Numbered from the stretch's first letter, positions 8,907 through 17,865 are shown. The stretch: DNA of 64,000 nucleotides from CADEED01 sp035502995 (GCA_035502995.1 DATJTW010000022.1:44506-108505); one strand, 5' to 3'. Notes: generated by a model from the sequence alone, not told the origin. A program made the numbers and translations.

Positions 8907-9626
8907 TCAGCTCTTGATCGAGAACGACGCCGGCAGGACCCCGGTCGCGTTCGGATCCACTTCGCCGGCGACGAAGCCGATGTGCCGTGCGATGTTCCGC
9001 GCGTGATCGCCGATGCGCTCGAGCGAACGCATGATGAACGCCGCTTCGATCGCGGCCTGCAGACGGCGTGGATCTTCCATCGCGTGCGTCAGGATGCGGC
9101 GCAGCGCGACCGCATACTCGGAATCCATTTCCTGGTCCTGCTGGATGACGTTCGCGGCCGCGACCGGGTCGAGCCGGTCGAACGCCTCGAGCGCGGCACG
9201 GATCATCACCACGGCGAGCCGGCCCAGCGAACGGGCCTCGCGCACCGTCGCCGCGCCCGGCTTGAAGCCGTTCGTCTCGGAATCCGCGAGCACGGTCAGC
9301 GCGAGTTTCTTGGCTTCGTCGGCCGCGCGCTCGAGCTCGGTGACCACCTTGTCGATGGCGAACACCGCGCGCAGATCCTGCGCGACGGGCTGGCGCTTCG
9401 CGATCACCTGCAGCGCCGCCTCCTCGATCTCGGAGTCGTAGCTGTTGATGCGGCGCTCGCGGTCGAGCACCAGCGTCGCGGTCGCGCGGTCCCAGTTCGA
9501 ATACGCGTTGACGGCCAGCTGCACCTGCTCGATGACGAGCGCGCCCATGGCGACGGCCTGGATGTGCAGCGCCGACAGCTCTCCGTCGAATGCGCGCGCG
9601 GTATGGCCTTCGAGACTGAATGCCAT
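8907..9626 (-). CDS. phoU: PhoU phosphate-signalling regulator, copy 1 (pst-linked)
   Basis: This 239-residue protein is two copies of the PhoU three-helix bundle, with the metal-binding style motifs ELERAADEAKK in the first half and RSLERIGDHARNIARHI in the second. PhoU links the Pst transporter to the PhoR kinase and dampens Pho signalling when phosphate is plentiful. It is cytoplasmic. It starts 11 bases after the pstB stop and ends the pst operon; no good SD is visible, so coupling to pstB is likely. The protein has diverged from the second PhoU at 20464-21192: the N-terminus reads FDGELSALHIQAVAMGALV here, where the second copy has the standard VMTMGGMVEQQ. Confidence 0.93.
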   Translation of the reverse strand: MAFSLEGHTARAFDGELSALHIQAVAMGALVIEQVQLAVNAYSNWDRATATLVLDRERRINSYDSEIEEAALQVIAKRQPVAQDLRAVFAIDKVVTELERAADEAKKLALTVLADSETNGFKPGAATVREARSLGRLAVVMIRAALEAFDRLDPVAAANVIQQDQEMDSEYAVALRRILTHAMEDPRRLQAAIEAAFIMRSLERIGDHARNIARHIGFVAGEVDPNATGVLPASFSIKS

Positions 9627-9637
9627 TGGCCGGCGGC

Positions 9638-10519
9638 TCAGCCGAAGCGGCCCGTGATGTAGTCTTCGGTCAGCTTGTGGCGCGGATTCGTGAAGATGCG
9701 ATCCGTCTCGCCCACCTCGATCAGGTCGCCGAGATGGAAATACGCCGTGCGCTGGGACACGCGCGCCGCCTGCTGCATCGAGTGCGTCACGATGACGATC
9801 GCGTAGCTCTGGCGCAGCTCTTCCATCAGGTCCTCGATGCGCGCGGTCGCGATCGGATCGAGCGCCGAACACGGCTCGTCCATCAGGATCACTTCCGGAT
9901 TCACGGCAATGGTGCGCGCGATGCACAGGCGCTGCTGCTGGCCACCCGAGAGCGACGTGCCGGGCTGGTTCAGCCGGTCCTTCACTTCTTCCCACAGGCC
10001 CGCGCGCTGCAGCGAGCTGTGCACGATCTCGTCGAGCTCGACGCGATCGCCGGCCAGGCCGTGGATACGCGGACCGTAGGCGACGTTCTCGTAGATGGAT
10101 TTCGGGAACGGGTTCGGCTTCTGGAACACCATGCCGACGCGCGCGCGCAATTGCACGACGTCCTGCTTCTTGTCGTGGATGTCGCGGCCGTCGAGCACGA
10201 TCGAACCTTCGACGCGGGCGTTCGGGATCGTGTCGTTCATGCGGTTCAGGCAGCGCAGGAACGTCGACTTGCCGCAGCCCGAGGGGCCGATCATCGCCAG
10301 CACCTGGTTCTTCGCGATGTCGATGCCCACCTTCTTGATGGCGTGCTTCTCGCCGTAATACACGTCGACGTCGCGGCAGCTGAAGATCGGATCCGGCACG
10401 GTGATGTCGCCGACCGTCTTCCCGGTTTCCACCGGCAACGGGGATGCCGAATCGTCGGAGACCCGACCACTGGGCTTCAGGTTGATTCCGGCTCGTTCCA
10501 CTTGGGCCACACTTTCCAT
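9638..10519 (-). CDS. pstB: phosphate ABC transporter ATPase PstB
   Basis: This is the 293-residue ATP-binding subunit that powers high-affinity phosphate import through PstC/PstA. Walker A is GPSGCGKS (~78-85), the signature is LSGGQQQR, Walker B is VILMDEP, and the switch His lies in IVIVTHSM. The phosphate-family marks MVFQKPNPFP and SIYENVAYGPR are present. It is about 35 residues longer at the N-terminus than the E. coli protein; the extra segment is Ser/Pro rich and without a recognisable fold. It lies four bases after pstA and eleven before phoU, consistent with one transcript. Confidence 0.96.
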   Translation of the reverse strand: MESVAQVERAGINLKPSGRVSDDSASPLPVETGKTVGDITVPDPIFSCRDVDVYYGEKHAIKKVGIDIAKNQVLAMIGPSGCGKSTFLRCLNRMNDTIPNARVEGSIVLDGRDIHDKKQDVVQLRARVGMVFQKPNPFPKSIYENVAYGPRIHGLAGDRVELDEIVHSSLQRAGLWEEVKDRLNQPGTSLSGGQQQRLCIARTIAVNPEVILMDEPCSALDPIATARIEDLMEELRQSYAIVIVTHSMQQAARVSQRTAYFHLGDLIEVGETDRIFTNPRHKLTEDYITGRFG

Positions 10520-10523
10520 GGGT

Positions 10524-11831
10524 TTACCACCGACGTTCGAATCGTTTGCGAAGGATGACAGCCGTCGTGTTCATCACGACGAGGAAGGCCAGGAGCACGA
10601 TGATCGCGCCCGACGTCTTTTCGACGAAGCCGCGCTCCGGACTGTCCGACCACAGGTACACCTGCACCGGCAGCGCCGTGGCGGCGTCCGTGAAACCTTT
10701 CGGCACGTCGACGATGAACGCGACCATGCCGATCATCAGCAGCGGCGCGGACTCGCCGAGCGCGCGTGCCATGCCGATGATGGTGCCGGTCAACATGCCG
10801 GGCATCGCCAGCGGCAACACGTGGTGCGTGACCATCTGGATCTTCGACGCGCCCATGCCGAGCGCCGCCTCGCGGATCGACGGCGGCACCGCCTTCAGCG
10901 CGGCGCGCGAGGCGATGATGATGGTCGGCAGCGTCAGCAACGTCAGCACCAGCGCGCCGACCAGCGGCGCGGAACGTGGCAGGCCGAAGAAGCCGATGAA
11001 CACCGCGAGACCCAGCAGGCCGAACACGATCGACGGCACCGCGGCCAGGTTGTTGATGTTGACCTCGATGATGTCGGTCCAGCGGTTGCGGCGCGCGAAT
11101 TCCTCGAGGTAGATGGCCGTGGCGACGCCGATCGGGAACGACAGCAGCAGCGTCAGCACCAGCGTGAAGAACGAACCGACGACGGCGCCCCAGATGCCGG
11201 CCTTCTCGGGCTCGCGCGAGTCGCCGCCGCTCAGGAATGTCTTGTTGAAGTTGAGCGCCAGCGCGCCTTCCGCGGTGAGCTTGTCGGCCCAGCCGACCTG
11301 CTGGTCGCTGAGCGGACGCTCGGCCTCGGGCAGCTTGCGATCGACGTGGCCCTTCTCGAGCAGGTCGACGGCATCGCTCGCGAGCAGCCAGACGTCGCGC
11401 GTCGTGCCGACGATCGACGGATCCTTCTGCACCATCTGCTGCAGGTCGAATGCGGCACTGCCGCTGACGAGGCGCGTGAGCTCGCGCGTCTGCACGCGGC
11501 CCTCGACCTCGGGGAACTTCGCCTTCAGCGAAGCGCGGATCAGGGCCTGGTAGTCGGCGGCGGACATCTCCGCGGCGTCGCGCGTGCCGGCGGGATCGAC
11601 GATCTGCGCATCGAAATACACCGGCAGGCGGACCTGCGTCTGGCGGAATGCGCCCAGGCCGTTCGAGAAGATCGTGAAGAACAGGTAGACGAGGAACGTC
11701 ATGCCGGCGACGACCGCCGCGAAGCCATACGCGCGGAACCGGCGTTCGGCCCAGTAGCGACGCTTCAGGCTCTTCTCGACGACCGCCGCGGTTTCCTGCG
11801 GCGTGCGGCGCGGCTTATTCGTATTGTTCAC
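10524..11831 (-). CDS. pstA: phosphate ABC transporter permease PstA (long form)
   Basis: At 435 residues this is well above the ~296 of E. coli PstA. The N-terminus has one membrane helix (~35-57), then about 150 residues that should lie in the periplasm, then the BPD_transp_1 core with its five or six helices. The coupling EAA loop appears as EAALGMGASKIQMVTHHVLP. The start is GTG at 11831 and overlaps the pstC stop by 17 bases, so the two permeases are coupled. It forms the channel together with PstC. The extra periplasmic part may interact with PstS or the porin, which is inference; long PstA forms are known in other proteobacteria. Confidence 0.94.
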   Translation of the reverse strand: MNNTNKPRRTPQETAAVVEKSLKRRYWAERRFRAYGFAAVVAGMTFLVYLFFTIFSNGLGAFRQTQVRLPVYFDAQIVDPAGTRDAAEMSAADYQALIRASLKAKFPEVEGRVQTRELTRLVSGSAAFDLQQMVQKDPSIVGTTRDVWLLASDAVDLLEKGHVDRKLPEAERPLSDQQVGWADKLTAEGALALNFNKTFLSGGDSREPEKAGIWGAVVGSFFTLVLTLLLSFPIGVATAIYLEEFARRNRWTDIIEVNINNLAAVPSIVFGLLGLAVFIGFFGLPRSAPLVGALVLTLLTLPTIIIASRAALKAVPPSIREAALGMGASKIQMVTHHVLPLAMPGMLTGTIIGMARALGESAPLLMIGMVAFIVDVPKGFTDAATALPVQVYLWSDSPERGFVEKTSGAIIVLLAFLVVMNTTAVILRKRFERRW

Positions 11832-13203
11832 GGTACTTCCTGACGATGTGCAGCGCGAGCACGTTCAGCGCGAGCGTGACGAGGAACAGCACGAGGCCGA
11901 GCGCGAACGCGGCCAGTGTCTTCGGGCTGTCGAACTCCTGGTCGCCGACCAGCAGCGTGACGATCTGCACCGTGACGGTGGTGACGGCCTCGAGCGGATT
12001 CGCGGTGAGGTTCGCCGCGAGGCCGGCGGCCATCACGACGATCATCGTCTCGCCGATCGCGCGCGAAACCGCGAGCAGCACGCCACCGACGATGCCCGGC
12101 AGCGCGGCGCGCATCACGACCTGCTTGATCGTCTCGGAGCGTGTCGCGCCGAGCGCGTACGCACCATCGCGCAGCGATTGCGGCACGGCACTGATCATGT
12201 CGTCGGCCAGCGAGGACACGAACGGGATGATCATGATGCCCATGACGAGGCCGGCAGCCAGCGCACTCTCGGACGCGACGTTGAGCCCGATCGATTCGCC
12301 CCAGCCGCGCAGCGCAGGCCCGATGGTCAGCGCGGCGAAGAAGCCGTACACGACCGTCGGCACGCCGGCGAGGATTTCGAGCAGCGGCTTGGCCCAGGTG
12401 CGGAAGCGCGGGTGCGCGTACTCGGCGAGGTAGATGGCCGAGAACAGGCCGATCGGCACGGCGATGACCATCGCGATCAGCGAGATCAGCAAAGTGCCGG
12501 CGAACAGCGGCACCGCGCCGAACGCGCCCGACGAACCGACCTGGTCGGCGCGGATCGCCATCTGCGGGCTCCACTGCGTGCCGAACAGGAAGTCGAACAC
12601 GGGAACCTTGGCGAAGAAGCGCAGCGCCTCGAAGGCCACGGAGGCGACGATGCCGATGGTGGTGAACACCGCGATGGTCGAGCAGCCGATCAGCAGCCAT
12701 TCGATGACGCGTTCGACCTTGTTGCGGGCGCGCAGCTCGGGCGTGATCTTCGAGCGCACCAGCAGCGCGGCGCCGATCGCCATCACGAGCACGAGGACGG
12801 TGAGCGCCATCCGGCTGATCCCGCGCAGGCGCAGATATTCGTTCGCCGCGAGCCGGACGGGCTCGCTGGCCATGTCGGCCGACACATTGCCGGCGACGAC
12901 GTTGTGCACGTCGTTGAGGACCAGGGACAGGTCGTTCGGCGGCAGATTGCGCACGCCCTCGGGCAGATGCTGGGTGACCAGGCTGACGATGATCGAGTCC
13001 TGGAACACGAGCCACGCGCCGATGACGGCGAACGCCGGCAGCGCACACCACAGCGCGGTCATCAGTCCGTAATGACTGGGCAGGGAATGCAGGTTCCGCA
13101 CACCACGGCTGCCGCCGACGATGGCGAGGGAGCGCGACTTTCCGACCCAGAAGGCGGCCACGGAAAGGAGCGTCAAGGCGATCAGGAGTGCCGCGGGTGT
13201 CAT
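11815..13203 (-). CDS. pstC: phosphate ABC transporter permease PstC (long form)
   Basis: At 462 residues this is larger than the ~319 of E. coli. The N-terminal ~140 residues add membrane helices at ~3-20, ~50-72 and ~130-150, with a periplasmic stretch between. The transporter core follows with EYAHPRFRTWAKPLLEILAG and the EAA-like loop DGAYALGATRSETIKQVV. I chose the ATG at 13203 (MTPAALLIALTLL) because it begins the first membrane helix; the 14 codons before it are polar and unlike the family. No strong SD is visible. It is the first of the overlapping permease genes and sits 125 bases after the porin gene, with a hairpin in that gap. Confidence 0.93.
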   Translation of the reverse strand: MTPAALLIALTLLSVAAFWVGKSRSLAIVGGSRGVRNLHSLPSHYGLMTALWCALPAFAVIGAWLVFQDSIIVSLVTQHLPEGVRNLPPNDLSLVLNDVHNVVAGNVSADMASEPVRLAANEYLRLRGISRMALTVLVLVMAIGAALLVRSKITPELRARNKVERVIEWLLIGCSTIAVFTTIGIVASVAFEALRFFAKVPVFDFLFGTQWSPQMAIRADQVGSSGAFGAVPLFAGTLLISLIAMVIAVPIGLFSAIYLAEYAHPRFRTWAKPLLEILAGVPTVVYGFFAALTIGPALRGWGESIGLNVASESALAAGLVMGIMIIPFVSSLADDMISAVPQSLRDGAYALGATRSETIKQVVMRAALPGIVGGVLLAVSRAIGETMIVVMAAGLAANLTANPLEAVTTVTVQIVTLLVGDQEFDSPKTLAAFALGLVLFLVTLALNVLALHIVRKYREQYE

Positions 13204-13290
13204 GTGTATTTCGTGTTGGTGTCCGAACCGCCCGGGCGGGGCCACCTTGTTTAACGCCGCTTTGTTACAGCTCTGTGAAAACGCAGGAAA

Positions 13291-13317
13291 GGGGGACGGA
13301 TTTTTGGTCCGTCCCCC
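13291..13317 (-). terminator. 10-bp stem hairpin after the porin gene (terminator or REP-like)
   Basis: The arms GGGGGACGGA and TCCGTCCCCC form a perfect 10-bp stem with a 7-base loop. Read on the minus strand the stem is followed by TTTCC, so it can act as a weak intrinsic terminator or attenuator between the porin and pstC. The GGGGAC/GTCCCC core is shared with the palindromes at 39920-39967, so it may instead be a REP-family element. Confidence 0.6.
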
Positions 13318-13328
13318 CGGTCCGACTC

Positions 13329-14699
13329 TTAGAAGCGGTAGCTCAGATCCAGCTGCAAGCGCTTGTAATCACGATCATTGATCGTGATGTTCGTCGTGTC
13401 GTACGGGGCCCCGGTGGCCTCGTTGAACACGGTGACGGTCTGCGGAACGTCGTTCGCCAGCTTGTTCATGAACAGCGTGGCGGCGATCGTCCAGTTGCGG
13501 GCGATCGAGTAGCCGCCGCGGACCACGAAGCCGTCGGTGTCGGTATTGCCGTCACCGAAGTCCGAATCCAGCAGCTGACCGAACAGCGCATCCTTCTCGA
13601 CCTTCTGCCAGATGAAGCCCAGCTCCCAGGTGCCCTTCGCGGCGCCGGCGGCGCCGTAGGTGATGCCCGCGGAGTACGCGGTGTCGAGCTTCTCGCCCGC
13701 CACCGGGTTCACTTCGGCCGCGGTGTTCTTCGCACCATCGACGAAGAAGCGCAGCGGCTTGCCGCCGACGGAGGCCGTCAGGTCGGCGAACACTTCCACG
13801 ACGTCGTAGTCGGACAGCAGGCAGGCCGTGCCGGCCGCCAGCGTGCGATTGCAGAACGACGCGCTGGTCGTCGTCGTGTTGCCGAACGAGCTCGCGCCGA
13901 ACAGCGGGTTGTAGCCCTGCACGCCGTCGTAATCGAAATACGCGCCGGCGAGCGTCAGCTTGATCGAGTCGGAGATCGGCACGCGGTAGCCGACCTGGCC
14001 GCCGAACATGATCGAGTCCGTGTTCGTGCCGGTCGGGCTGCCGAAGGCGAGCGCGCGCTCGGCGAGCCAGTCGTAGAACGCATTCGCGAAGAAGTTGCCC
14101 TTCGTGTAGCCGGCGGCGAGGCCTTCGGGGTTCACGTCGTTGTCGTAGAAGTAGCTGGCGGTGCGCACCCACGGGTAACGCTGTTTGCCCGCGGTGAACT
14201 TCCAGTCCGCGTTCGGCGCCCAGGTGATGTACGCCACGTCGAGGCCGATCGCCTTGCGCGAGTTCTGGCCGTCGAGCGACTGGTTGCCCGAGCGCGGATC
14301 GTCGCCGCCGGTCGAGAGGCCGAGCTGGCCGGTGATCGTGTCGTTGACGCGGAAGTTCGCGTTGATACGCGCACGGATGCGGTCGCGATTGCGGTCGCGG
14401 TCCACTTCCTCGACGTCGAAGGTTTCGTTGCGGTAACGGAAGTCACCGGCGAACGACAGCGCGGCGCGCTGCTGCGCGACGGTGTCGGCCGTCTTGTCGG
14501 CCGTCGCCTGGGTTTCCTCGACCGTCTTCTTGGTCTGGGCCTGGGACTTCTCGAGCTGCTCGATCTTCGCCTGCAGCGCCGCGAGCTGGTCCTTGAGGGC
14601 CTGGATGTCCGCGCTCTGCGCGAACGCAGGAGCCGGCGCGAAAGCGGCGGCGCCGGCGAGCGCGCCCGCGACGGCCAGGGAGATGAGTTTGCGTGTCAT
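13329..14699 (-). CDS. phosphate-selective porin-like outer-membrane protein
   Basis: In this 456-residue protein, MTRKLISLAVAG begins a signal peptide that should be cleaved after AFAQS. Residues ~24-65 form a coiled coil (IQALKDQLAALQAKIEQLEK), which may span the periplasm or trimerise the protein. A beta-barrel with alternating hydrophobic strands follows, closing with LDLSYRF, whose terminal Phe is the usual outer-membrane insertion signal. It resembles the putative-porin family near OprO/OprP. Its place between pstS and pstC argues for phosphate or polyphosphate uptake across the outer membrane. I chose the ATG at 14699 because it starts the signal; an upstream in-frame extension is Arg-rich and unlikely. 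Confidence 0.86.
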   Translation of the reverse strand: MTRKLISLAVAGALAGAAAFAPAPAFAQSADIQALKDQLAALQAKIEQLEKSQAQTKKTVEETQATADKTADTVAQQRAALSFAGDFRYRNETFDVEEVDRDRNRDRIRARINANFRVNDTITGQLGLSTGGDDPRSGNQSLDGQNSRKAIGLDVAYITWAPNADWKFTAGKQRYPWVRTASYFYDNDVNPEGLAAGYTKGNFFANAFYDWLAERALAFGSPTGTNTDSIMFGGQVGYRVPISDSIKLTLAGAYFDYDGVQGYNPLFGASSFGNTTTTSASFCNRTLAAGTACLLSDYDVVEVFADLTASVGGKPLRFFVDGAKNTAAEVNPVAGEKLDTAYSAGITYGAAGAAKGTWELGFIWQKVEKDALFGQLLDSDFGDGNTDTDGFVVRGGYSIARNWTIAATLFMNKLANDVPQTVTVFNEATGAPYDTTNITINDRDYKRLQLDLSYRF

Positions 14700-14766
14700 G
14701 GGTGTGTCTCTAACTGAGGTGGCTCTAACTAATGGAAATACTTTTGTCTTACGCGGATCGCGTCGC

Positions 14767-14796
14767 GCCGCGCGGGAGCGCCTGCTCCCGCGCGGC
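14767..14796 (-). terminator. 13-bp GC-rich hairpin between pstS and the porin gene
   Basis: GCCGCGCGGGAGC pairs perfectly with GCTCCCGCGCGGC around a GCCT loop, just after the pstS stop. No T tract follows directly on the minus strand. It is better read as a partial terminator or 3' mRNA stabiliser, which would keep pstS expression above that of the downstream genes. Confidence 0.6.
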
Positions 14797-14804
14797 AGCA
14801 TCGA

Positions 14805-15857
14805 TCACAGCTTCAGCGGCTTGAGCGCCTTCGCGTCGTCGCGAATCTTTCCGATCTCGCCCTTCGCCGGCGGGATCAGGCCCTTGTCGGCGAGGTAGCC
14901 CTCTTCTCCGATGGCCTTCTCGCTCAGGTACTCGGCGATGAACTCGTTGATGCCCGGGATCACGCCGATGTGCGCCTTCTTCACGTAGATGAAGAGCGGA
15001 CGGGAGGCGGGATACTTGCCCGAGGCGACGGTCTCGAACGTCGGGGAGACGCCGTCGACCACCGCGCCCTTCAGCTTGTCGAGGTTCTCCTCGAGGAAGC
15101 TGTAACCGAAGATGCCGACGGCATCCTTGTTCGCGCCGAGCTTCTGCACGATCAGGTTGTCGTTCTCGCCGGCCTCGATGTAGTGGCCGTCTTCACGGAT
15201 GCTGTCGCAGGCGCGCTTGAAGCGCGGCTCGTCCTGCGAACGCAGCGCGTCGAGCCAGGCGAACGTGCGGCAGCCCGCTTCCATGTACAGCTCGGCGAAC
15301 GAGTCGCGCGTGCCCGAGGTCGGCGGCGGACCGAGGACTTCGATCTTCGTGGCCGGCAGCTTCGAGTTCACGTCCTTCCACGTGTTGTACGGGTTCGCGA
15401 TCAGCGACGACGGGTTGGCCGGATCCGGCACCGTCTTCGCCAGCGCGAGGTACACGTCCTTGCGCGTGAGGCTCAGCGACGAGCCGGTCTTGTTCTCGGC
15501 CAGCACGATGCCGTCATAACCGACCTTGATCTCGACGACGTCCTTGACGCCGTTCTGCGCGCAGGTCTGCAGCTCGGCCGGCCGGATGCGACGCGACGCG
15601 TTCGCGATGTCCGGGAAGGTCGGGCCGACGCCGTTGCAGAACAGCTTGATGCCGCCGCCGGTTCCCGTGCTCTCGACCTTGGGCGTCTTGAACTTGCCCT
15701 GGCGACCGAACTGCTCGGCGACCGTGGTCGTGAACGGATAGACCGTGGACGAGCCGACGATGCTGATGGAATCGCGCGCGGACTGGGCCTGCGCGCTGGC
15801 GCTCATGGCCAGGACGACGCCGGCCGCGAGCGAAGAAATCAGGAATTTGCGAGTCAC
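14805..15857 (-). CDS. pstS: periplasmic phosphate-binding protein PstS
   Basis: This 350-residue protein has a signal peptide (VTRKFLISSLAAGVVLAM, cleaved near ASAQAQS) and then a type II binding-protein fold. SIVGSSTVYPF and ESTGTGGGIKLFCNG near the N-terminus, and PPPTSGTRDSFAELYM in the middle, are the phosphate-contact loops of the PstS family. It delivers phosphate to PstCA in the periplasm. I chose the GTG at 15857 because GGAGG lies eight bases upstream and the signal peptide starts there; a longer ORF reaches 15920 without an RBS. It is the first gene of the pst operon and is transcribed away from dapE. Confidence 0.95.
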   Translation of the reverse strand: MTRKFLISSLAAGVVLAMSASAQAQSARDSISIVGSSTVYPFTTTVAEQFGRQGKFKTPKVESTGTGGGIKLFCNGVGPTFPDIANASRRIRPAELQTCAQNGVKDVVEIKVGYDGIVLAENKTGSSLSLTRKDVYLALAKTVPDPANPSSLIANPYNTWKDVNSKLPATKIEVLGPPPTSGTRDSFAELYMEAGCRTFAWLDALRSQDEPRFKRACDSIREDGHYIEAGENDNLIVQKLGANKDAVGIFGYSFLEENLDKLKGAVVDGVSPTFETVASGKYPASRPLFIYVKKAHIGVIPGINEFIAEYLSEKAIGEEGYLADKGLIPPAKGEIGKIRDDAKALKPLKL

Positions 15858-15887
15858 TTGTTTTGCCTCCGGTTGTGACGCGCGGCA

Positions 15888-15898
15888 ATTTATGACTG
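15888..15898 (-). promoter_or_regulatory. possible Pho-box half upstream of pstS
   Basis: On the minus strand CAGTCATAAAT matches 10 of 11 positions of the first Pho-box unit (CTGTCATAAAT). It lies about 30 bases before the pstS start. The second 7-base unit is poor, so this is only a candidate PhoB site. Confidence 0.35.
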
Positions 15899-15991
15899 GA
15901 AGGTTGCGAAAATATTTCACGCCGGCGGTTTTAACCTCACCGTCACAAAACTCCTTGAAGCCGCAGGCCCGGTTCCGTATAACGCGCAGCG

Positions 15992-17119
15992 ATGTCAGCC
16001 ACCGTCGATCTCACGCTCGATCTCATGTCACGCAACTCCGTGACGCCGGCCGACCAGGGCTGCCAGGAAGTCATGACGCGCCGCCTGGCGGCACGCGGTT
16101 TCCGCATCGAGAACCTGCGTTATGGCAACGTCGACAACTTCTGGGCCACCCGCGGCTCGGGAGGCCCGGTGCTCTGCTTCGCCGGTCACACCGACGTGGT
16201 GCCCACCGGCCCGCTCGAGGAGTGGCAGTCCGATCCTTTCAAGCCGGCAGTCCGCGACGGCCTGCTGTACGGCCGCGGCGCGGCCGACATGAAGAGCGCG
16301 CTCGCCGCCATGGTCACCGCGACCGAGGATTTCGTGCAGGCGCATCCGGATCACAAGGGCACCATCGCCTACCTGATCACGAGCGATGAAGAAGGGCCCT
16401 CGGTCGACGGCACCAAGCGGGTCGTCGAGACGCTGCGCGAACGCGGCCAGAAGATCGACTGGTGCATCGTCGGCGAACCGTCGAGCGAGAAGCAGCTCGG
16501 CGACACGATCAAGATCGGCCGTCGCGGTTCGCTGTCCGGCCGGCTCACCGTGCACGGCGTGCAGGGTCACATCGCCTATCCGCAGCTCGCCGAGAATCCG
16601 GTGCACACGTTCGCCCCGGCGCTGGCCGAGCTGACCGCGCGCGAGTGGGACAAGGGCAACGAGCACTTCCAGCCCACCAGCTTCCAGATCTCGAACTTCA
16701 ACGCCGGCACCGGCGCGCCCAACGTGATCCCGGGCGAGCTCAAGGCGCGTTTCAACCTGCGCTACTCGCCCGTGCAGACCATCGACGGTCTCAAGAACAC
16801 GGTCGAGGGCATCCTCAAGAAGCACGGCGTGCGTTACACGCTCGAGTGGTACATCTCCGGCGAACCTTTCTATACGCACCCGGGCGCGCTGTCCGCGGGC
16901 GTCACCAAGGCCATCGAGGCCGAAACCGGCCTGCGGCCGAAGTTCTCGACCGGCGGTGGTACGTCGGACGGCCGGTTCATCGCACCGCTCGGCGCGCAGG
17001 TCGTCGAGCTGGGCGTGATCAACGCGACGATCCACAAGGTCAATGAAAGCGTGGCCGTCGCCGACGTCGATCGCCTGCACCGCATCTACCTGAACGCGTT
17101 GAAAGAAATGCTGGCCTGA
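15992..17119 (+). CDS. dapE: succinyl-diaminopimelate desuccinylase
   Basis: This 375-residue M20-family metallohydrolase cleaves N-succinyl-LL-diaminopimelate in lysine and peptidoglycan precursor synthesis. The two-zinc site is visible: His66 and Asp68 in GHTDVV, Asp99 in GRGAADMK, Glu133/134 in SDEEG, Glu162 in VGEPSS, and the C-terminal His in NATIHKVNE. Length and motifs match standard DapE. It is divergent from pstS and has no functional tie to the phosphate genes around it. The start at 15992 gives the expected N-terminus (MSATVDLTLDLMSRNSVTP). Confidence 0.95.
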   Translation: MSATVDLTLDLMSRNSVTPADQGCQEVMTRRLAARGFRIENLRYGNVDNFWATRGSGGPVLCFAGHTDVVPTGPLEEWQSDPFKPAVRDGLLYGRGAADMKSALAAMVTATEDFVQAHPDHKGTIAYLITSDEEGPSVDGTKRVVETLRERGQKIDWCIVGEPSSEKQLGDTIKIGRRGSLSGRLTVHGVQGHIAYPQLAENPVHTFAPALAELTAREWDKGNEHFQPTSFQISNFNAGTGAPNVIPGELKARFNLRYSPVQTIDGLKNTVEGILKKHGVRYTLEWYISGEPFYTHPGALSAGVTKAIEAETGLRPKFSTGGGTSDGRFIAPLGAQVVELGVINATIHKVNESVAVADVDRLHRIYLNALKEMLA

Positions 17120-17137
17120 GTCCGGCCGGGGCCGTTC

Positions 17138-17155
17138 TTGACGCTTTTGTGACAG
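17138..17155 (-). promoter_or_regulatory. Pho-box-like repeat upstream of the DUF47-pit pair
   Basis: Read on the minus strand this is CTGTCACAAAAGCGTCAA, a 7-4-7 arrangement. Unit one matches the Pho-box unit at 6 of 7 bases, the spacer is AAAA, and unit two matches at about 4 of 7. It lies 70 bases before the DUF47 start but faces the opposite way, so its role is uncertain. Confidence 0.35.
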
Positions 17156-17223
17156 CGTCGCGTCGACCCACTACACTCCGCACCCAATTCGGGGAGCCTC
17201 GGGCTCGAGAGTCGCGGAACACA

Positions 17224-17865
17224 ATGAATTTCATCGCGCGTCTGATGCCTCGCGAGGGGCGTTTCTTCAGTCTCTTCGACGGTCACGCGAAGCTCATCGT
17301 CGACGGCGCGCTGGCGCTGGCCGACGTGCTGCGGCACTACGACAACGGCAAGGACCGCGCCACCGGCATCAAGCTCATCGAAGATGCCGAGCATGGCGCC
17401 GACCGCATCACGCACGACACCGTGCAGCTGCTGCACACGACGTTCGTGACGCCCTTCGACCGCGACGACATCCACCGGCTGATCTCGCGCATGGACGACG
17501 TGCTCGACCTCATCCAGGACACCGGCGAATCGCTGGTGCTCTACGACATCCAGAAGGTGACGCCCGAGGCGACTCAGCTCGCCGAGTTGCTGTTGCGGTG
17601 TGCGGAGCGCGTGCAGACGGCCGTTGGCCTGCTGGCCTCGATGGCCGACGCGCCCGCGATCCTCAAGATCTGCCAGGAGATCGACCGCCTCGAGTCCGAC
17701 GCCGACAAGGTCATGCGCGCCGCCATCTCGCGGCTGTTCCGCGAAGAGAGCGACGTCCGCCAGGTGATCAAGATGAAGGCCGTGTACGAGGCGCTCGAGT
17801 CCGCGACGGACAAGTGCCAGGACGTGGCCAACGTCATCGAAAGCGTCGTGCTCGAAAACGCCTGA
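17224..17865 (+). CDS. DUF47 / PhoU-like regulator of the Pit transporter
   Basis: This 213-residue all-helical protein opens MNFIARLMPREGRFFSLF, the typical DUF47 start, and has conserved helices with DAEHGADRITHD and DRLESDADKVMRAA. The family is structurally related to PhoU and is almost always encoded just before a Pit phosphate transporter, whose activity it is thought to regulate. Here its TGA overlaps the ATG of pit by one base (TGATG), so the two are coupled. I chose the ATG at 17224; a longer frame back to 17149 adds an Arg-rich leader with no family match. It is cytoplasmic. Confidence 0.92.
   Translation: MNFIARLMPREGRFFSLFDGHAKLIVDGALALADVLRHYDNGKDRATGIKLIEDAEHGADRITHDTVQLLHTTFVTPFDRDDIHRLISRMDDVLDLIQDTGESLVLYDIQKVTPEATQLAELLLRCAERVQTAVGLLASMADAPAILKICQEIDRLESDADKVMRAAISRLFREESDVRQVIKMKAVYEALESATDKCQDVANVIESVVLENA

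Noticed and set aside
13188..14717. A 509-codon plus-strand frame opposite the porin gene.
   Set aside because: It lacks motifs and has an Arg/Val/Gly bias. The minus-strand porin has a signal peptide and barrel end.
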